Of a DNA stretch of 20,009 nucleotides, positions 1 through 9,205 are shown one piece after another. The stretch is taken from positions 1 to 20,009 of the forward strand of contig PJAB01000834.1 in assembly GCA_002887195.1 (NCBI GenBank), in the 5' to 3' direction. The DNA comes from Chrysochromulina parva. Lineage: Eukaryota; Haptophyta; Prymnesiales; Chrysochromulinaceae. The stretch's first letter is position 1; every line of letters begins with the position of its first letter. A program made the position numbers and the translations under genes. Below the pieces are notes generated by a model. The model did no database searches, had not been told where the DNA came from, and saw nothing but the letters and a program-made list of their open reading frames with translations.

Positions 1-2447
1 TTTTGGTCCAAAGGGGTGGGCCACATAGGAGTTGTGGGCGCAGGATGCTGATGGTCGCATCGAGGTCAGTCCGGGCCTTCAAGGATGGGGGTCGAGGCGG
101 GAGGGCTGCCGAGATCGCTATCCAGTCTGGGGATGGTTGGGTACGGAAGGAATGTGGGTAATCATGGCGCAACGCATCAAGAAGTGGGGTTGGAGCGGCG
201 GGGGGAGAGGCGCAGGCGGTCGCAGCAGGTGGGGGACGAGTGCGCTTTGGGGTGGGGAGAAGGTCGGTAAGATGGACGGGGGGCCGACGCGTGCGGGAGC
301 CAGTTGGGGGTGCCCAGAAAGATCCGGGAGCGGGGGGAAGAGGGGGGTTCGGTGCGGGCGGTGGTGATGGCGGGGGAGGCGGTCGAGAGGACGATGGTGA
401 AGGTGGTGGCGAGGGCGGTGGGGAGGAAGGTGGGAGGAGCGGTAGTGATGGCGGCAGCGGGGGCATGGGGGGCTTGGGTGGCGGGCGGAGGGGCGTTGGC
501 GAGGAGGGTGGAGATGGCGGCGGTGCGTATGACGGTGGTAAGGGCGGTGCGCGTGGCGGCGGCAGTATGGGCGGCGGGTGCCAGTGATATTGATCCGCGG
601 GAAGGGGGACGGATTGCCTCGCAGCAAGGAAGAGGCAATCGAGTTCATAATCAAGGTAAAGGTCATGGAGGTATGATTCGTATCTCTCACTAAGAAGGTG
701 GAGGAGGAGAGATTCACGCTCGAAGGCAATCTCACGTTCAAGGATTTCAGGATCGAAGAAAGAGATTTCAGGGGACCATTCCTCATAAAGATGCGAGAGC
801 TCGGCATGGGCAAGGAAGTGAAGGGGGGAAGGATCGCGTGAAAGGGAGTGACGCGAAAGGGTGTGGTACGAAGGGGGGTAATCGTTGTAGGGGGGGGAGG
901 GAGAGATGAAGGTTGGATCATGAGTGGAGTAGTATAGAGATTCATCTTCGTGGGCACGCTCATATTCATCGATTTGTAGGGAATCATAGTGGTCACAGTG
1001 AGCACGGGTGAGTTCACGGACTGCCATGTTCTCATGGTATTCTTGGGCAAGGATGAATCGCTGATCATCGAGAAGGTCATCGAGTGACTCGGATGGAAAT
1101 GATGGAGATCAGGGCGGAGGCTGATGAATCGGGTGACGATGGATAGGTGGAAACGAGAGAGATAGATGCTGGTGGGATGCCATTCATACTCATCGGACTC
1201 GTGAGCAGAGAGCCACTGGAGAGAGTAATCAAAGGAGGATCGTGTGATTGGGAGACCAGTGTCATCGCGGGGGTAATCAGAACCGAGGTGATCGAAGTCA
1301 GGTTCAAAGTCAGGTTGAGGCGGGAAGGGGGGGGACGCGGGGCGCGAGGGCGATGGCGGTGGCGATGGAGGTGGTGGGAGCTGAGGCGGCTGTGGTGGTA
1401 TCTGAGGAGGGCCTATATCCATCTGGGCGAAGGGGGATCTGGCGGTTGCTCCATTTGCAGCGGTCCCGAGGTGGACGGAAGTAGCGTGCAGGGGGATAGA
1501 GAATCGATTGGTTATAGGGAGGGAAGGGCAGAGGTGTGGGTATTTGTGGGGGCGCAGGTCGTGAAGGGGGAGGCGTCGCTTGAGCGGGGGCATGGTTGGG
1601 GCGGGGAGGGGGAGGGTCGAGGGGGAGGGGGTGGTGGCGAGGCCGGGGGCAGTGACGGGGAGGTGCGCAGGGCCGAGAGGGGGTGGTGTAGGACGGGTGG
1701 AGGGGGCCCAGTTCGAGGGGGGAGTGGTGGAGCCCCAGCCCGGGGGGTAAATGAGATCAAGGATGGATAGCTTATCCAGGAGGAAGGCAGCAAGGGTGTG
1801 GGCGGGGGCAGCTGGGGGGGAGTTAGCGGGGACTGGGTTGTGGATGCGGTTGGGGTTCAGGGGTTGATGGGGAGGGGGGTGGCGAGGCTGGGGGGGAGGG
1901 AAGGAGAAGCGAGCGAGGATGCTGAGGATCCCCAGTCAGGGGGATAGGCGAGGTCGGGGGCGCGTCCCCACCCTTGGGGGAAGATAATATCATCAATCTT
2001 GGCTTTCTTATTGGTGTTGGGCTCCCCTGTGGTCTCGAGCGCGCGCTTAGCCAACTTCTCGGCTTCCCTCGATGCCGATGTCGAGTTGTCTGGTAGCATG
2101 CAGTATGTCGCGCCTGGTGGCGGTTTGGGCGCGGGCGCGGGCACAGCAGATGCAGGCGCAAGAAGCACGGGCAGCGCTGTCGCTGGCGTGGGCGTGGGTA
2201 ACGTTGGCGGGGCAGGTGGGAGAACAGGTAATGCGGGCGCAGGAGTGGGTGGCGCAGGCTTGGGCAACGTCAAAGAGGCGGGGGGGATCGGGGACGGCGC
2301 GGGTGCGGGCATGGATGGGGTAAGCTCGGGCTTGAGCGACGCGTCCGCTTGATGGAGTAGGGCTGCGGCCTCGAGGTGGCCCCATGCAAGTGCTAGTTGC
2401 GCTGGTGTCGTGTGTTTTGAGTTGCACGCGTTCGCCGATGCACTCGT
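1..2447 (-). pseudogene. Pro-rich ankyrin-containing gene, frame-disrupted or intron-split, running off the left edge
   Basis: I do not recognise this protein. Reading leftwards on the minus strand, three frames follow one another. Frame 1 is open from 2447 to a TGA at 1857-1859; it holds an ankyrin-like repeat, Pro/Ala-rich sequence, then a lysine-rich patch (NKKAKIDDIIFPQGWG). Frame 2 is open from 1935 past 1112 and carries a similar phrase (LSILDLIYPPGWG), Pro-rich sequence and an acidic, aromatic stretch ending near DEYEWHP. Frame 3 has no stop from 1108 to base 1, about 369 codons; its first ~155 codons are non-repetitive and acidic (HLYEEWSPEISFFDPEILER), then it becomes Pro-rich. The first in-frame ATG of frame 1 is at 2310-2312, after the ankyrin piece. 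Both frame changes are in the same sense. Introns, sequencing indels in C-runs, or true decay could explain this. The C-rich DNA leaves several frames open by chance, so the Pro-rich left third is the least certain part. Confidence 0.45.
2331..2423 (-). other. Ankyrin-repeat fragment at the 5' side of the Pro-rich gene
   Basis: About 31 codons read as a near-canonical ankyrin repeat, with a TPAQLALAWGHLEAAALL core followed by a loop containing ADASLKPE. The frame closes upstream at a TAA at 2448-2450 and no in-frame ATG precedes the repeat. It must therefore be an internal exon, joined to an unseen upstream exon, or a relic. It runs in frame into the Pro-rich sequence downstream. A possible acceptor (CACCAG) lies just before CGCAACTAG near 2404, but no convincing donor was found. 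Confidence 0.5.
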
Positions 2448-2458
2448 TTACAGCTGTC

Positions 2459-2593
2459 TGGTGCTGTGGACGCGTTGTACTGGACTACAGAGCCAATTAA
2501 AAACGGCAGCGCAACGACACTGCAGAACCACACTTGGCGAGACACGCGCTTGGCCAGCAACTGGTCTGTGGTGCTGTGCACGTTGTACTGGAC
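2459..2593. repeat. Imperfect direct repeat, about 26 bp, two copies 110 bp apart
   Basis: The segment at 2459-2485 (TGGTGCTGTGGACGCGTTGT and on) recurs at 2569-2593 with a 2-base gap and one or two substitutions. Similar bases continue for a short distance after each copy (AGC..CGACGAC). This looks like an old partial tandem duplication in noncoding DNA. No target-site duplication or coding content suggests a transposon. Confidence 0.6.
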
Positions 2594-2617
2594 CGGAAGA
2601 GCGACGACACGCTTTCA

Positions 2618-2626
2618 CTTTTTATA
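2618..2626 (-). promoter_or_regulatory. Possible TATA box (TATAAAAAG, minus strand)
   Basis: The minus strand reads TATAAAAAG here, in otherwise GC-rich DNA, upstream of the ankyrin/Pro-rich gene and pointing toward it. The first in-frame ATG lies about 310 bp downstream. The match may be chance. Confidence 0.25.
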
Positions 2627-2923
2627 GGTGCGGATTTAAGAAGCGCTCCTAGAAGGTGTGAGAGTTCACCTGCTTGAACGTGCTTTCCTCTACGAACAGG
2701 GGACACACTTGTATCTTTTACGAGCGCCGCCAGAGCTAGAGGTGACGGCCCTGACGGGTTTGAGACCCCGATCGGCATCGCGGCTCCACCTCGCTATAGC
2801 CTCAGTGCTCTCAGTCAGGCGCCTGCGTGCTGCGACGGGAGACGCACTCTCGCTCAGCACAGCGCGGCGGCCGCGGTTCTCGCTGCGGCCGGCGGCGGCT
2901 CGAGACGAAGCCCTACGTGTACC

Positions 2924-3285
2924 CTACGTGCGGGGCTCATGAGTCATGTCTATCGAGGCGCAAGGCGCGACGCCGCTGCCAACGGCGGCCACCATGCTCG
3001 TCCGTACGGCGGAGGTGGCTGGCGCGGTGGTCGGCTCGCTATAGAGCTTGGTGCGCAGCTCGTGGAGCCGCCATGTGAAGCCTGCGCTGTACTTGAGTAG
3101 CACCTCTCGGTCGGCCTCTCCCACGAGGGGCTCACGCGCGAGCTGCTCGAGAGTGAGTTTGGCACGCGTGTACAGAGTGGCGGAGGTTTCGTATTGGCCG
3201 AGCAGCTCGTCCACTGCAGCCTCCCGCCCCATGCACAGGGCCTGCCGGTAGAGGACCTCCTCCACACACACGCTGCTTGCGCGCT

Positions 3286-3316
<31 letters not shown>

Positions 3317-3356
3317 GCCGCCGCCACCGCCACCGGCTGGCGCGGAGGCGCACGCT

Positions 3357-3387
<31 letters not shown>

Positions 3388-6300
3388 AGGCGGAGGCGGC
3401 CGTCCGGTGGCCCCCAGCCTCGAGGTGAATGGCGCGGCATGCCTCGGCGGAGCGCAGCAGCGCAGTGAAGCGCCCGCGGAGAACCTCTGCCTGCGCGAGC
3501 GCCTCTGCCACTGCGGCCTGCAGTCGCGGTGGGGGCGCGATGGTCGCGACTCGATCGGCAAGCTCGATCCCGTGGGCCATCAGATCGAGAGCCTTGACAT
3601 GCAAAGCGAGGGACTCGACAGGTGTAACCGTCTCGCCGTGCACGAAGCCATCAAACGAGAGTGTGGCGAGCTCTCCGATTGCATTCGCGCGCGCGAGCCA
3701 CGCAGCAAGCTCGAGCAGGCCACCCATGAAGGCGCGCTCCATGGCCGCGGCCTCCGCCTCCGCCGCCTCGGCTGCCGCCCACCTCCGCCGGTGCTCTGCC
3801 GCCGCCTCCGCCTCCACCGCTGCTGCGCTGGCCGCCGACATGGGCGGGGGCGACGACGACGCGGTCGGCGGCGCAGCGGGTCGCGGCGCCGTCGTGGGCA
3901 CGCCACCGGGCACCGGCGCCGTCGTGGGCACACCAACCAGACGCCCGAAGGGGAACCCGACGCCCGGGACGGCGCTCGACACGTCGCCAGTGGCGGAGAC
4001 GAGCACGTAGTCCGAGTCGGAGCCGTCGAGCGATTGGCCACTGTACAGCGCCGCGTCGGGCGTGGGCGGCGAGAGCAGGGTCGCGCCGTGCTGGGCGGCC
4101 ACGGGTGACGGGTTCGTGGGCGTCGTCGTGGGCGAGGGATGGGGCGAAGGCACGGCGGCGCCAGCGGCGGCGGCGCCTGCGGCGGCGGCGCCTGCGGGGG
4201 CGGTGCACGGCGCGGGGGCGCCGTGATGGGCGCAAGAGGGCAGCGGGATGACCTGGCGCTGCGAGGGCGCGGCGGGCCGTGGCGCCGTCGCGGGCGCCGT
4301 GAGGAGGTTCCACTGTGAGGGCGGCGCCGTCAGGAGCGTAACCGCCGGCGTAGTGTTCGGCGCGGTGTTCGGGGCGGTGTTCGGGGCGGCGGCGGCCGGC
4401 GCGAGGGCGAGGGTGCCAGCCCCCATCATAGCGTCCGCGCGCATCTCGAGCGCCGTGATGAGCGGAGCGCCCCCAAACGAGGGCGCGAAGGCGTGCTGAG
4501 CGCCGTGCTGAGCGCCGTGCTGAGCGCTGTGATGAGCGCCCCCAAACGAAGGCGCGAAGGCGGCGCCGGGGTAGGCGGCGCTCGGGTAGGCGGCGGCGTG
4601 GAAGGCGCCCGGGAAGGCGCCGGAGGGGAAGGCTCCGGAGGGGAAGGCGCCGCCGGCTGAGGGCGCTGGCTCATGATGCAGCGGCGCTACGGGGAAAGCG
4701 CCGGGGAAAGCGCCGGGGAAGGCGCCGGGGAAGGCGCCGGGGAAGGGGGGCTGGGCCTGGGTCCCAAGGCCTCCATGCTGTGGGGAAAAGCCTCCGTGCT
4801 GTGGGGAAAAGCCTCCGTGCTGTGCCAGCGGGAACGGTGAGCGGCCCAGATGGGCCACGATCGCGCCCGCACTGGGCGCGGAGCTCGACTGTGAGATCTG
4901 CGAGGCGCTCGTGACGGCGCTCGACGGCGCCATGTTGGGCGCCGTACTGGACGCCGTGTTGGGCACCGTGATGGCTGCGGAGCGCAGCAGCAGGGGCTGC
5001 GCGGGCGGCAACGCACACACGGGCACGCCCGCGACGGCGCCCGGTTGGTAGGGCGTGAGCAGGGGGGGCGAGCTTTGGCACGGGGAACCCCCCGCGCTGC
5101 TGCTGCCGCCGTCGGCGCCACAACTGACGCCACAACCCGCACCAGCGCCGCCCTCGACGCCGTCGATCGCCTCAGGGATAGGAGTGGGGTAGGCGGCGCG
5201 CGCGTGGGCGGGCGGGCCCATGCAAGTCACCTGGTAGCATTGAGCCTGCGGCTGGTACTGGGGTGGGAGGAGCTGGTGCTGGGGTAATTGAGGTAATTGA
5301 GGTAATTGGGATAATTGAGGTAATTGAGGTAATTGAGGTACTTGAGGTACTTGAGGTAATTGAGGTAATTGAGGTAATTGAGGTACTTGAGGTAATTGAG
5401 CCTGAGGCTGGTACTGGGGCGGGAGGCGCTGGGCGGCGAGGGCGGGCCGCGCTTGGGTTGGGTAGAGCAGCTGAGCCGGCTGCTGCTGCTGCTGCTGCTG
5501 CTGGGGGTGGTGCGGCGGCAGCGGCTGAAGCAGGGCCACCGGCAGCCCAGTTATGGCAGGCGGCGGCTCCGCGATGTGGGCGGAGATGGACGGCGATGGA
5601 AGGAGCGCGGCCGTGAGCGGCGGCGAGGGTGTCTGGCGCATCGGGCTGCCGGGCTGGTACGAACCGAGGGAGCCTGAGGGCGGGAAGACGCCCGGGAAGA
5701 CGCCCGCGGTCGCAAAGGCCGTCGCGAAGGGCGCCTCGAGGTGCATGGGATGGAGGTGTGAATGACGAACCTCGAGGTGCATGGGATGGGGCTGGGGATG
5801 GAGCGTCGGCGAGGCGCCCATTACGGCGCCCAGCCCGAGCATCGTGGGAGATTCCCCTTGCATCGGGGAGCCTCTGTGGGGTGACGACCCTGGAGACGAC
5901 GACCCTGGAGGTGTGGAATGGGCATTCGGAGGTGTGAATGACGAACCAGGAGGTGTGGAATGGGCAATCGGAGGCCGTGCTCCGAAGGGCGACGCACCAC
6001 ACGCCGTCACGCCGCTCGCCACGCCGCTGGCCGATGCAGGTGCCGTAACGGGCGCCGTACCGGCCGCCGCGTGCGCGTGGTGCGTCGCCTGCGCTGTCGT
6101 CCCCGCGACAGCCGCCGCGCTCGTGCCCGCGTCGCCTGCGCTGCCGCCACCAGCCACGGGCGACGCGGCGGCATAGCTGTACGGCGGCGTGGCAGCCGCG
6201 TAACTGTGCGGAGGCTCGCCATACAGGGGCGCCGTAACGGGCGCGCTGGCGGGAGGAGCTGGAGCCGTTACGGCGGTGACGGCCAGTTGTGTGTCGGCTG

Positions 6301-7590
6301 GCGACGGAGCCATTGCAGCGCCCGTTGCAGCGCCGCTGGCGGGTTCGCCGCTGTGAGCGCCGTCGTGAGCGCCCGTTGCAGCGCCGCTGGCGGGTTCGCC
6401 GTCTTGAGCGCCGTCGTGAGCGCGGGCTGCAAGCTCGGCCGCAGCAACAGCAGCACCCAGCACCGTCAGCGCGGCCGTCGCCGTCGCGGGTGGCGCGGGC
6501 GTGGCGCCCACGCCCACCATAGCGCCACTGCCTCCTCGTGTGGCCGTTGGCACCGCGGCCGTTGGCACCGCGGCCGTTGGCACCGCGGCCGGGCTGGACA
6601 GCGCCGAGCGGCCGGCTGCCGAGGGTGGCAGCGGCGGCGGCGGCTCTGCTAGGCCGATCGCGCCGTCGTGGGCGAGCCAGGGGCTCGAGAAGAAGCCCTC
6701 GAAGCAGAGGCGCACCTGATGAGGGATGCAATCAGACGTTGTCAAGAGGTCATCAGAGGTCATCAGAGGTCATCAGAGGTCATCATCAGAAGAAGCCCTC
6801 GAAGCAAGAGGCGCACCATAGGGTCGCGTTGCAAGAGCCCTTGCAGTAGGCTGCCGCACGCGGCCGAGACGTGCGTCGGCCACTGTGGCGCGCGGCTCTT
6901 GATGTTGTGGAGCAGCTGCACGTGGTTCGCTCCCGTGTACGGTGGCCGGCCGACGAGCAGCTCGTACATGATCGTGCCCACCGACCACAAGTCCGCCTTG
7001 GCATCATAGCGCTGGAAGTTGAGGATCTCAGGCGCCATGTACAGCGGCGAGCCGCACATCGTCTCGGCGAGGTCCTGGTGCTGAATGTGCCGCGCGAAGC
7101 CAAAGTCGCCGATCTTGAGCACCGCGTTCGGGCTCGTCGAGGAGAGCAGTAGGTTCTGCGGCTTGAGGTCGCGGTGGATCAGGTTACGCTGCCGAAGATG
7201 TTGCAACCCGCGGGCGAGCTGCACGAGGTACAGGCGCGTCTGCTCCTCCGACTGCGCCCCGTGCTTGCGGATGACTTGCATGAGGTCACCACCGGGGCAG
7301 AACTCGAGCACCAGGTATACATGCCGCTCCGTGGTCGCCACCTCGTGCAGCTGCATGACGTTCGGGTGCTGTGTCGACTGCAGGATCCGGATCTCCGCGT
7401 CCAGATTCTCCTGCAGCTTGGCGTTGAGCCGCGCGCGAACGATGGCCTTGACGGCAACGACCTGACGCGTGTCGCGGTGCTGCCCGCGGTAGACGGAGGC
7501 AAACGAGCCCTGACCAATGCAGTCGTACAGTTCATAGGCACCGACGCGCTTGTGCGGCTGCCTGCCAGCGAGACCGATGGCAGGCTGCAT
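2924..7590 (-). CDS. ATG1: ATG1/ULK autophagy-initiating Ser/Thr kinase (exons 7590-6817 and 6715-2924)
   Basis: This is the kinase that starts autophagosome formation, acting with ATG13-type partners at the phagophore. Splicing a 101-nt intron gives about 1521 aa. Exon 1 encodes the kinase: Gly loop GQGSFASV (26-33), VAVK Lys48, HRDLKPQN (139-146), DFG (162-164), activation-loop Thr177 in ETMCGSPLYMAPE. Exon 2 restores the last kinase helix (VRLCFEGFFSSPWL). About 900 residues of Pro/Ala/Gln-rich low-complexity sequence follow. Within them DSDYVLV (Tyr1161 to Val1164, bases 3998-4009) matches the Atg8-interacting (LIR) motif that ULK kinases carry in the same region. Residues from about 1250 to the end resemble the EAT/tandem-MIT domain, notably CMGREAAVDELLGQYETSA and the LYTRAKLTLEQL segment. 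The EAT domain is interrupted by poly-Gly and Ser-Ala runs. The start ATG at 7590 gives a short leader before the kinase and is the natural choice. Confidence 0.93.
3286..3400. repeat. Trinucleotide and hexanucleotide runs in ATG1 (poly-Gly and Ser-Ala)
   Basis: GCC-type repeats at about 3289-3335 encode some 16 glycines. CGCCGACGC-type repeats at about 3353-3395 encode alternating Ser-Ala. Together they form a linker inside the C-terminal EAT-like domain, which in other ULK proteins is continuous here. Confidence 0.8.
5279..5402. repeat. 9-bp minisatellite in ATG1 encoding Gln-Leu/Val-Pro repeats
   Basis: About thirteen units of roughly GAGGTAATT (variant GAGGTACTT, one GGGATAATT) lie in tandem. 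On the sense strand they encode QLP or QVP triplets, so copy-number change keeps the frame. This is within the disordered middle of ATG1. A CTG run at about 5479-5505 encodes eight or so glutamines nearby. Confidence 0.9.
6716..6816 (-). other. Intron in ATG1, bounded by duplicated exon sequence
   Basis: The minus strand reads CCTATG, then GTGCGCCTCTTG..., ending CCTCATCAG, then GTGCGCCTCTGC. Removing 101 nt joins PM to VRLCFEGFF in phase 0 and restores the kinase's conserved C-terminal helix. Without splicing, the frame stops about 17 codons later. The 30 bp at 6788-6817 and the 29 bp at 6688-6716 are identical except for one inserted base, so each boundary sits in a copy of the same sequence. 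The interior holds four 10-bp tandem repeats. Confidence 0.85.
6745..6784. repeat. 10-bp tandem repeat (AGAGGTCATC, four copies) inside the ATG1 intron
   Basis: Four exact head-to-tail copies of AGAGGTCATC lie inside the intron, followed by a partial ATCAG. On the sense strand each unit gives GATGACCTCT. Confidence 0.9.
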
Positions 7591-7895
7591 CTCTAAAATG
7601 ACTGGTGGTGCCGAATACTGGCGGTGGCGGCCGTTGGTGGTGGTGGCGACGGTGGCTTAGCCCGTCCGCGGATCCGTCCTGGTCCGCTAGACAGCGGCGC
7701 CCAACTTTTGCCGAAGCCGTGTTTCGTCTCGAGGTCGGGGCTCAGCGATTTCCAGTAGCACCGCACCACCCGGTCCAAAGTGTTGCCTTGTCAAGAACGG
7801 GGTAAGCCGTCGCGGCGCAACTTCGCAGCGACGTGCTGTTTCGCCGAAGAGCCCTTCGCCCCACATCACATCCATCCATCGCAAGGTCGCCTTTC
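7591..7895. promoter_or_regulatory. Divergent intergenic region between ATG1 and the SHIPPO gene
   Basis: About 305 bp separate the ATG1 start (minus) from the SHIPPO start (plus), so both 5' UTRs and promoters must fit here. It includes a short GGT-rich run at about 7622-7658. I see no clear TATA box. Confidence 0.5.
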
Positions 7896-8645
7896 ATGCC
7901 CGGAAGCTTGGGCACGGGCATGGGCAGCTGGGCCGGCGCGAGCTCCCTGCACCTGTCCTCAGGGTTTGGCCCGGGCTGGCCGCAGCGCCCGAACATCCGC
8001 GTCAACACACTATCTGGCCCCGGTGCCTATTCTGGCCTCACCCAGCACGGCCCGCTGAGCACAGCTGGTGGCAGCGACTTTGGGCGTTACGAAGGACCAC
8101 CAGCTTTTCCCGGTCAGCGGCAGCCTTTCAGACGCCTGCCCTGCTCTGCGCAGCTGCGCACGCCCGACCTGCGCTACACCTCCTCCGTGCCGCGCATGGC
8201 CCCTGTCGTGCCGTATGACCACTTCCCCGGCCCAGGAGACTACATGCTCACCCATTACAGCCAGTTTCAACCACCAGGCGGCTACCCGGGACCGGAGGCA
8301 TCGCACCCTCGCAAGTTTGCGGGCAAAAACGGCGGCGCCTCAATCGCGCCCCATCCCAAGGTGATGAGGTTAACCGCCGATCGCATGGAGCGCTCCTCAA
8401 TCCGCGACGTCTACCCAGACAAGCGCTGCAACATCATCTGCCGCCCCAACTCGAACCCAGGGCCAGCGGCCTACTCGCCCTTGCCGCTGATGGACCGCAT
8501 TCGCCTGAACATGCGTGACCCGCCCACGGCCAGCCGAGGTCTGCCTCGCCGAGGGCGAGACTTGCGAACCTTTTTGCAGTCACCCCAGAGCCTCTCGGCG
8601 ACGCTAGCAGAGGTGCAGGACCGACGACACTATCCGCCCAGCTGA
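7896..8645 (+). CDS. SHIPPO-repeat (STPGR) protein, axonemal microtubule associated
   Basis: The 249-aa product is rich in Pro, Gly and Arg and carries spaced PGPGxY-type motifs: GPGAY (41-45), PGPGDY (111-116), PGPEAS (131-136) and NPGPAAY (187-193). Such repeats mark the SHIPPO/ODF3 (CIMAP) family of proteins on or in flagellar doublet microtubules. The frame extends upstream to a GTG at 7833, but the first ATG is at 7896, directly before MPGSLGTG. No membrane segment or signal peptide is visible. The gene implies a flagellated life stage. Family assignment is fair; which member it is cannot be told. Confidence 0.75.
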   Translation: MPGSLGTGMGSWAGASSLHLSSGFGPGWPQRPNIRVNTLSGPGAYSGLTQHGPLSTAGGSDFGRYEGPPAFPGQRQPFRRLPCSAQLRTPDLRYTSSVPRMAPVVPYDHFPGPGDYMLTHYSQFQPPGGYPGPEASHPRKFAGKNGGASIAPHPKVMRLTADRMERSSIRDVYPDKRCNIICRPNSNPGPAAYSPLPLMDRIRLNMRDPPTASRGLPRRGRDLRTFLQSPQSLSATLAEVQDRRHYPPS

Positions 8646-9205
8646 ATTGCCTCCATGCAGCGTGCGTCATGAAGGTACATGAACACGCTATGCACCGTCT
8701 TGGGTTGCAATCGATGCGCGCTCCGCACTGCCTCTAGCTCGGTTCACTCACTTCCAGCGTGCTCGCGTCACCGTGGGGGTTGCGGCACGCAACGAGAGTC
8801 GAGATACGAAGCTCGCAGGCGGTGGGCGGGCAGCGACTCGCGCCACCGCCAGCGGCGCTACAGCGGCGGCTCGGCCGTGCGCGCACCCGCGCCTAACCGC
8901 CGGACCCCGCCGCGTCCCCGCCGCCGCCGGTTACGCTGCCCCGGGGGTCGCCGCGCCATGACCCATGTCCCAGAGCCGTAACGCGTGTAAGTAAGTAATC
9001 CCAACGATCGAACAAATACCACTCACCAGGGGCGTAACTACTTGATGACTACATGTGCATACATTTCTTTAACATTTCTTGGAAACGTGAGCCCGGGGGT
9101 CGCTCCAGGATGCTGAAGCGGTGTGAGCGTGCGGCGCCCCGTTCTCCTACCGAGGTTGGAAAATGCGTGCACTGGGCGAAATGAACGACGCTCGGCACTG
9201 CACCC
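8646..9205. other. Convergent intergenic region, no gene seen
   Basis: This stretch lies between the 3' ends of the SHIPPO gene (plus) and the small SHOCT-like gene (minus). A 100-codon plus-strand frame (8679-8981) is Arg/Pro-rich with no protein-like features and is probably chance. The AT-richer part near 8985-9085 would suit 3' UTR ends. Confidence 0.5.

Larger units (their letters stand above)
2448..2923. other. Intergenic stretch between ATG1 and the Pro-rich gene
   Basis: This stretch lies between the ATG1 stop and the first open codons of the Pro-rich gene, both on the minus strand. It should hold the ATG1 3' UTR and the promoter or 5' exon of the downstream gene. A 93-codon minus-strand frame (2497-2778) contains a phrase, SGPSPLALAAL, that faintly resembles half an ankyrin repeat, too weak to call. 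A TATA-like site and an imperfect direct repeat are listed separately. I see no RNA gene. Confidence 0.5.

Noticed and set aside
1088..1195. Intron explaining the second frame change in the left-edge gene
   Set aside because: A GTATGA donor near 1190 and a CCGAG acceptor at 1088 can be drawn, but the acceptor lacks a good pyrimidine tract and the donor differs from the GTGCG type of the two supported introns.
118..1593. 491-codon minus-strand frame as one protein
   Set aside because: Its right half (to about 1180) looks coding, but leftwards it becomes His/Arg/Pro-rich, while another frame carries acidic, varied protein-like sequence from 1108. I treat only its upstream part as real.
5172..6731. 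519-codon minus frame inside ATG1
   Set aside because: It is an Arg/Ala-rich frame shadow of ATG1 exon 2, whose own frame continues the kinase and ends in a recognisable EAT domain.
6763..7590. Separate 275-aa kinase gene beside a separate 1279-aa gene
   Set aside because: Splicing the 101-nt intron joins them in frame and restores the conserved kinase helix; the combined domains are those of ATG1.
8679..8981. 100-codon plus frame as a small gene
   Set aside because: Arg/Pro-rich, no conserved-looking block, lies between two convergent gene ends.
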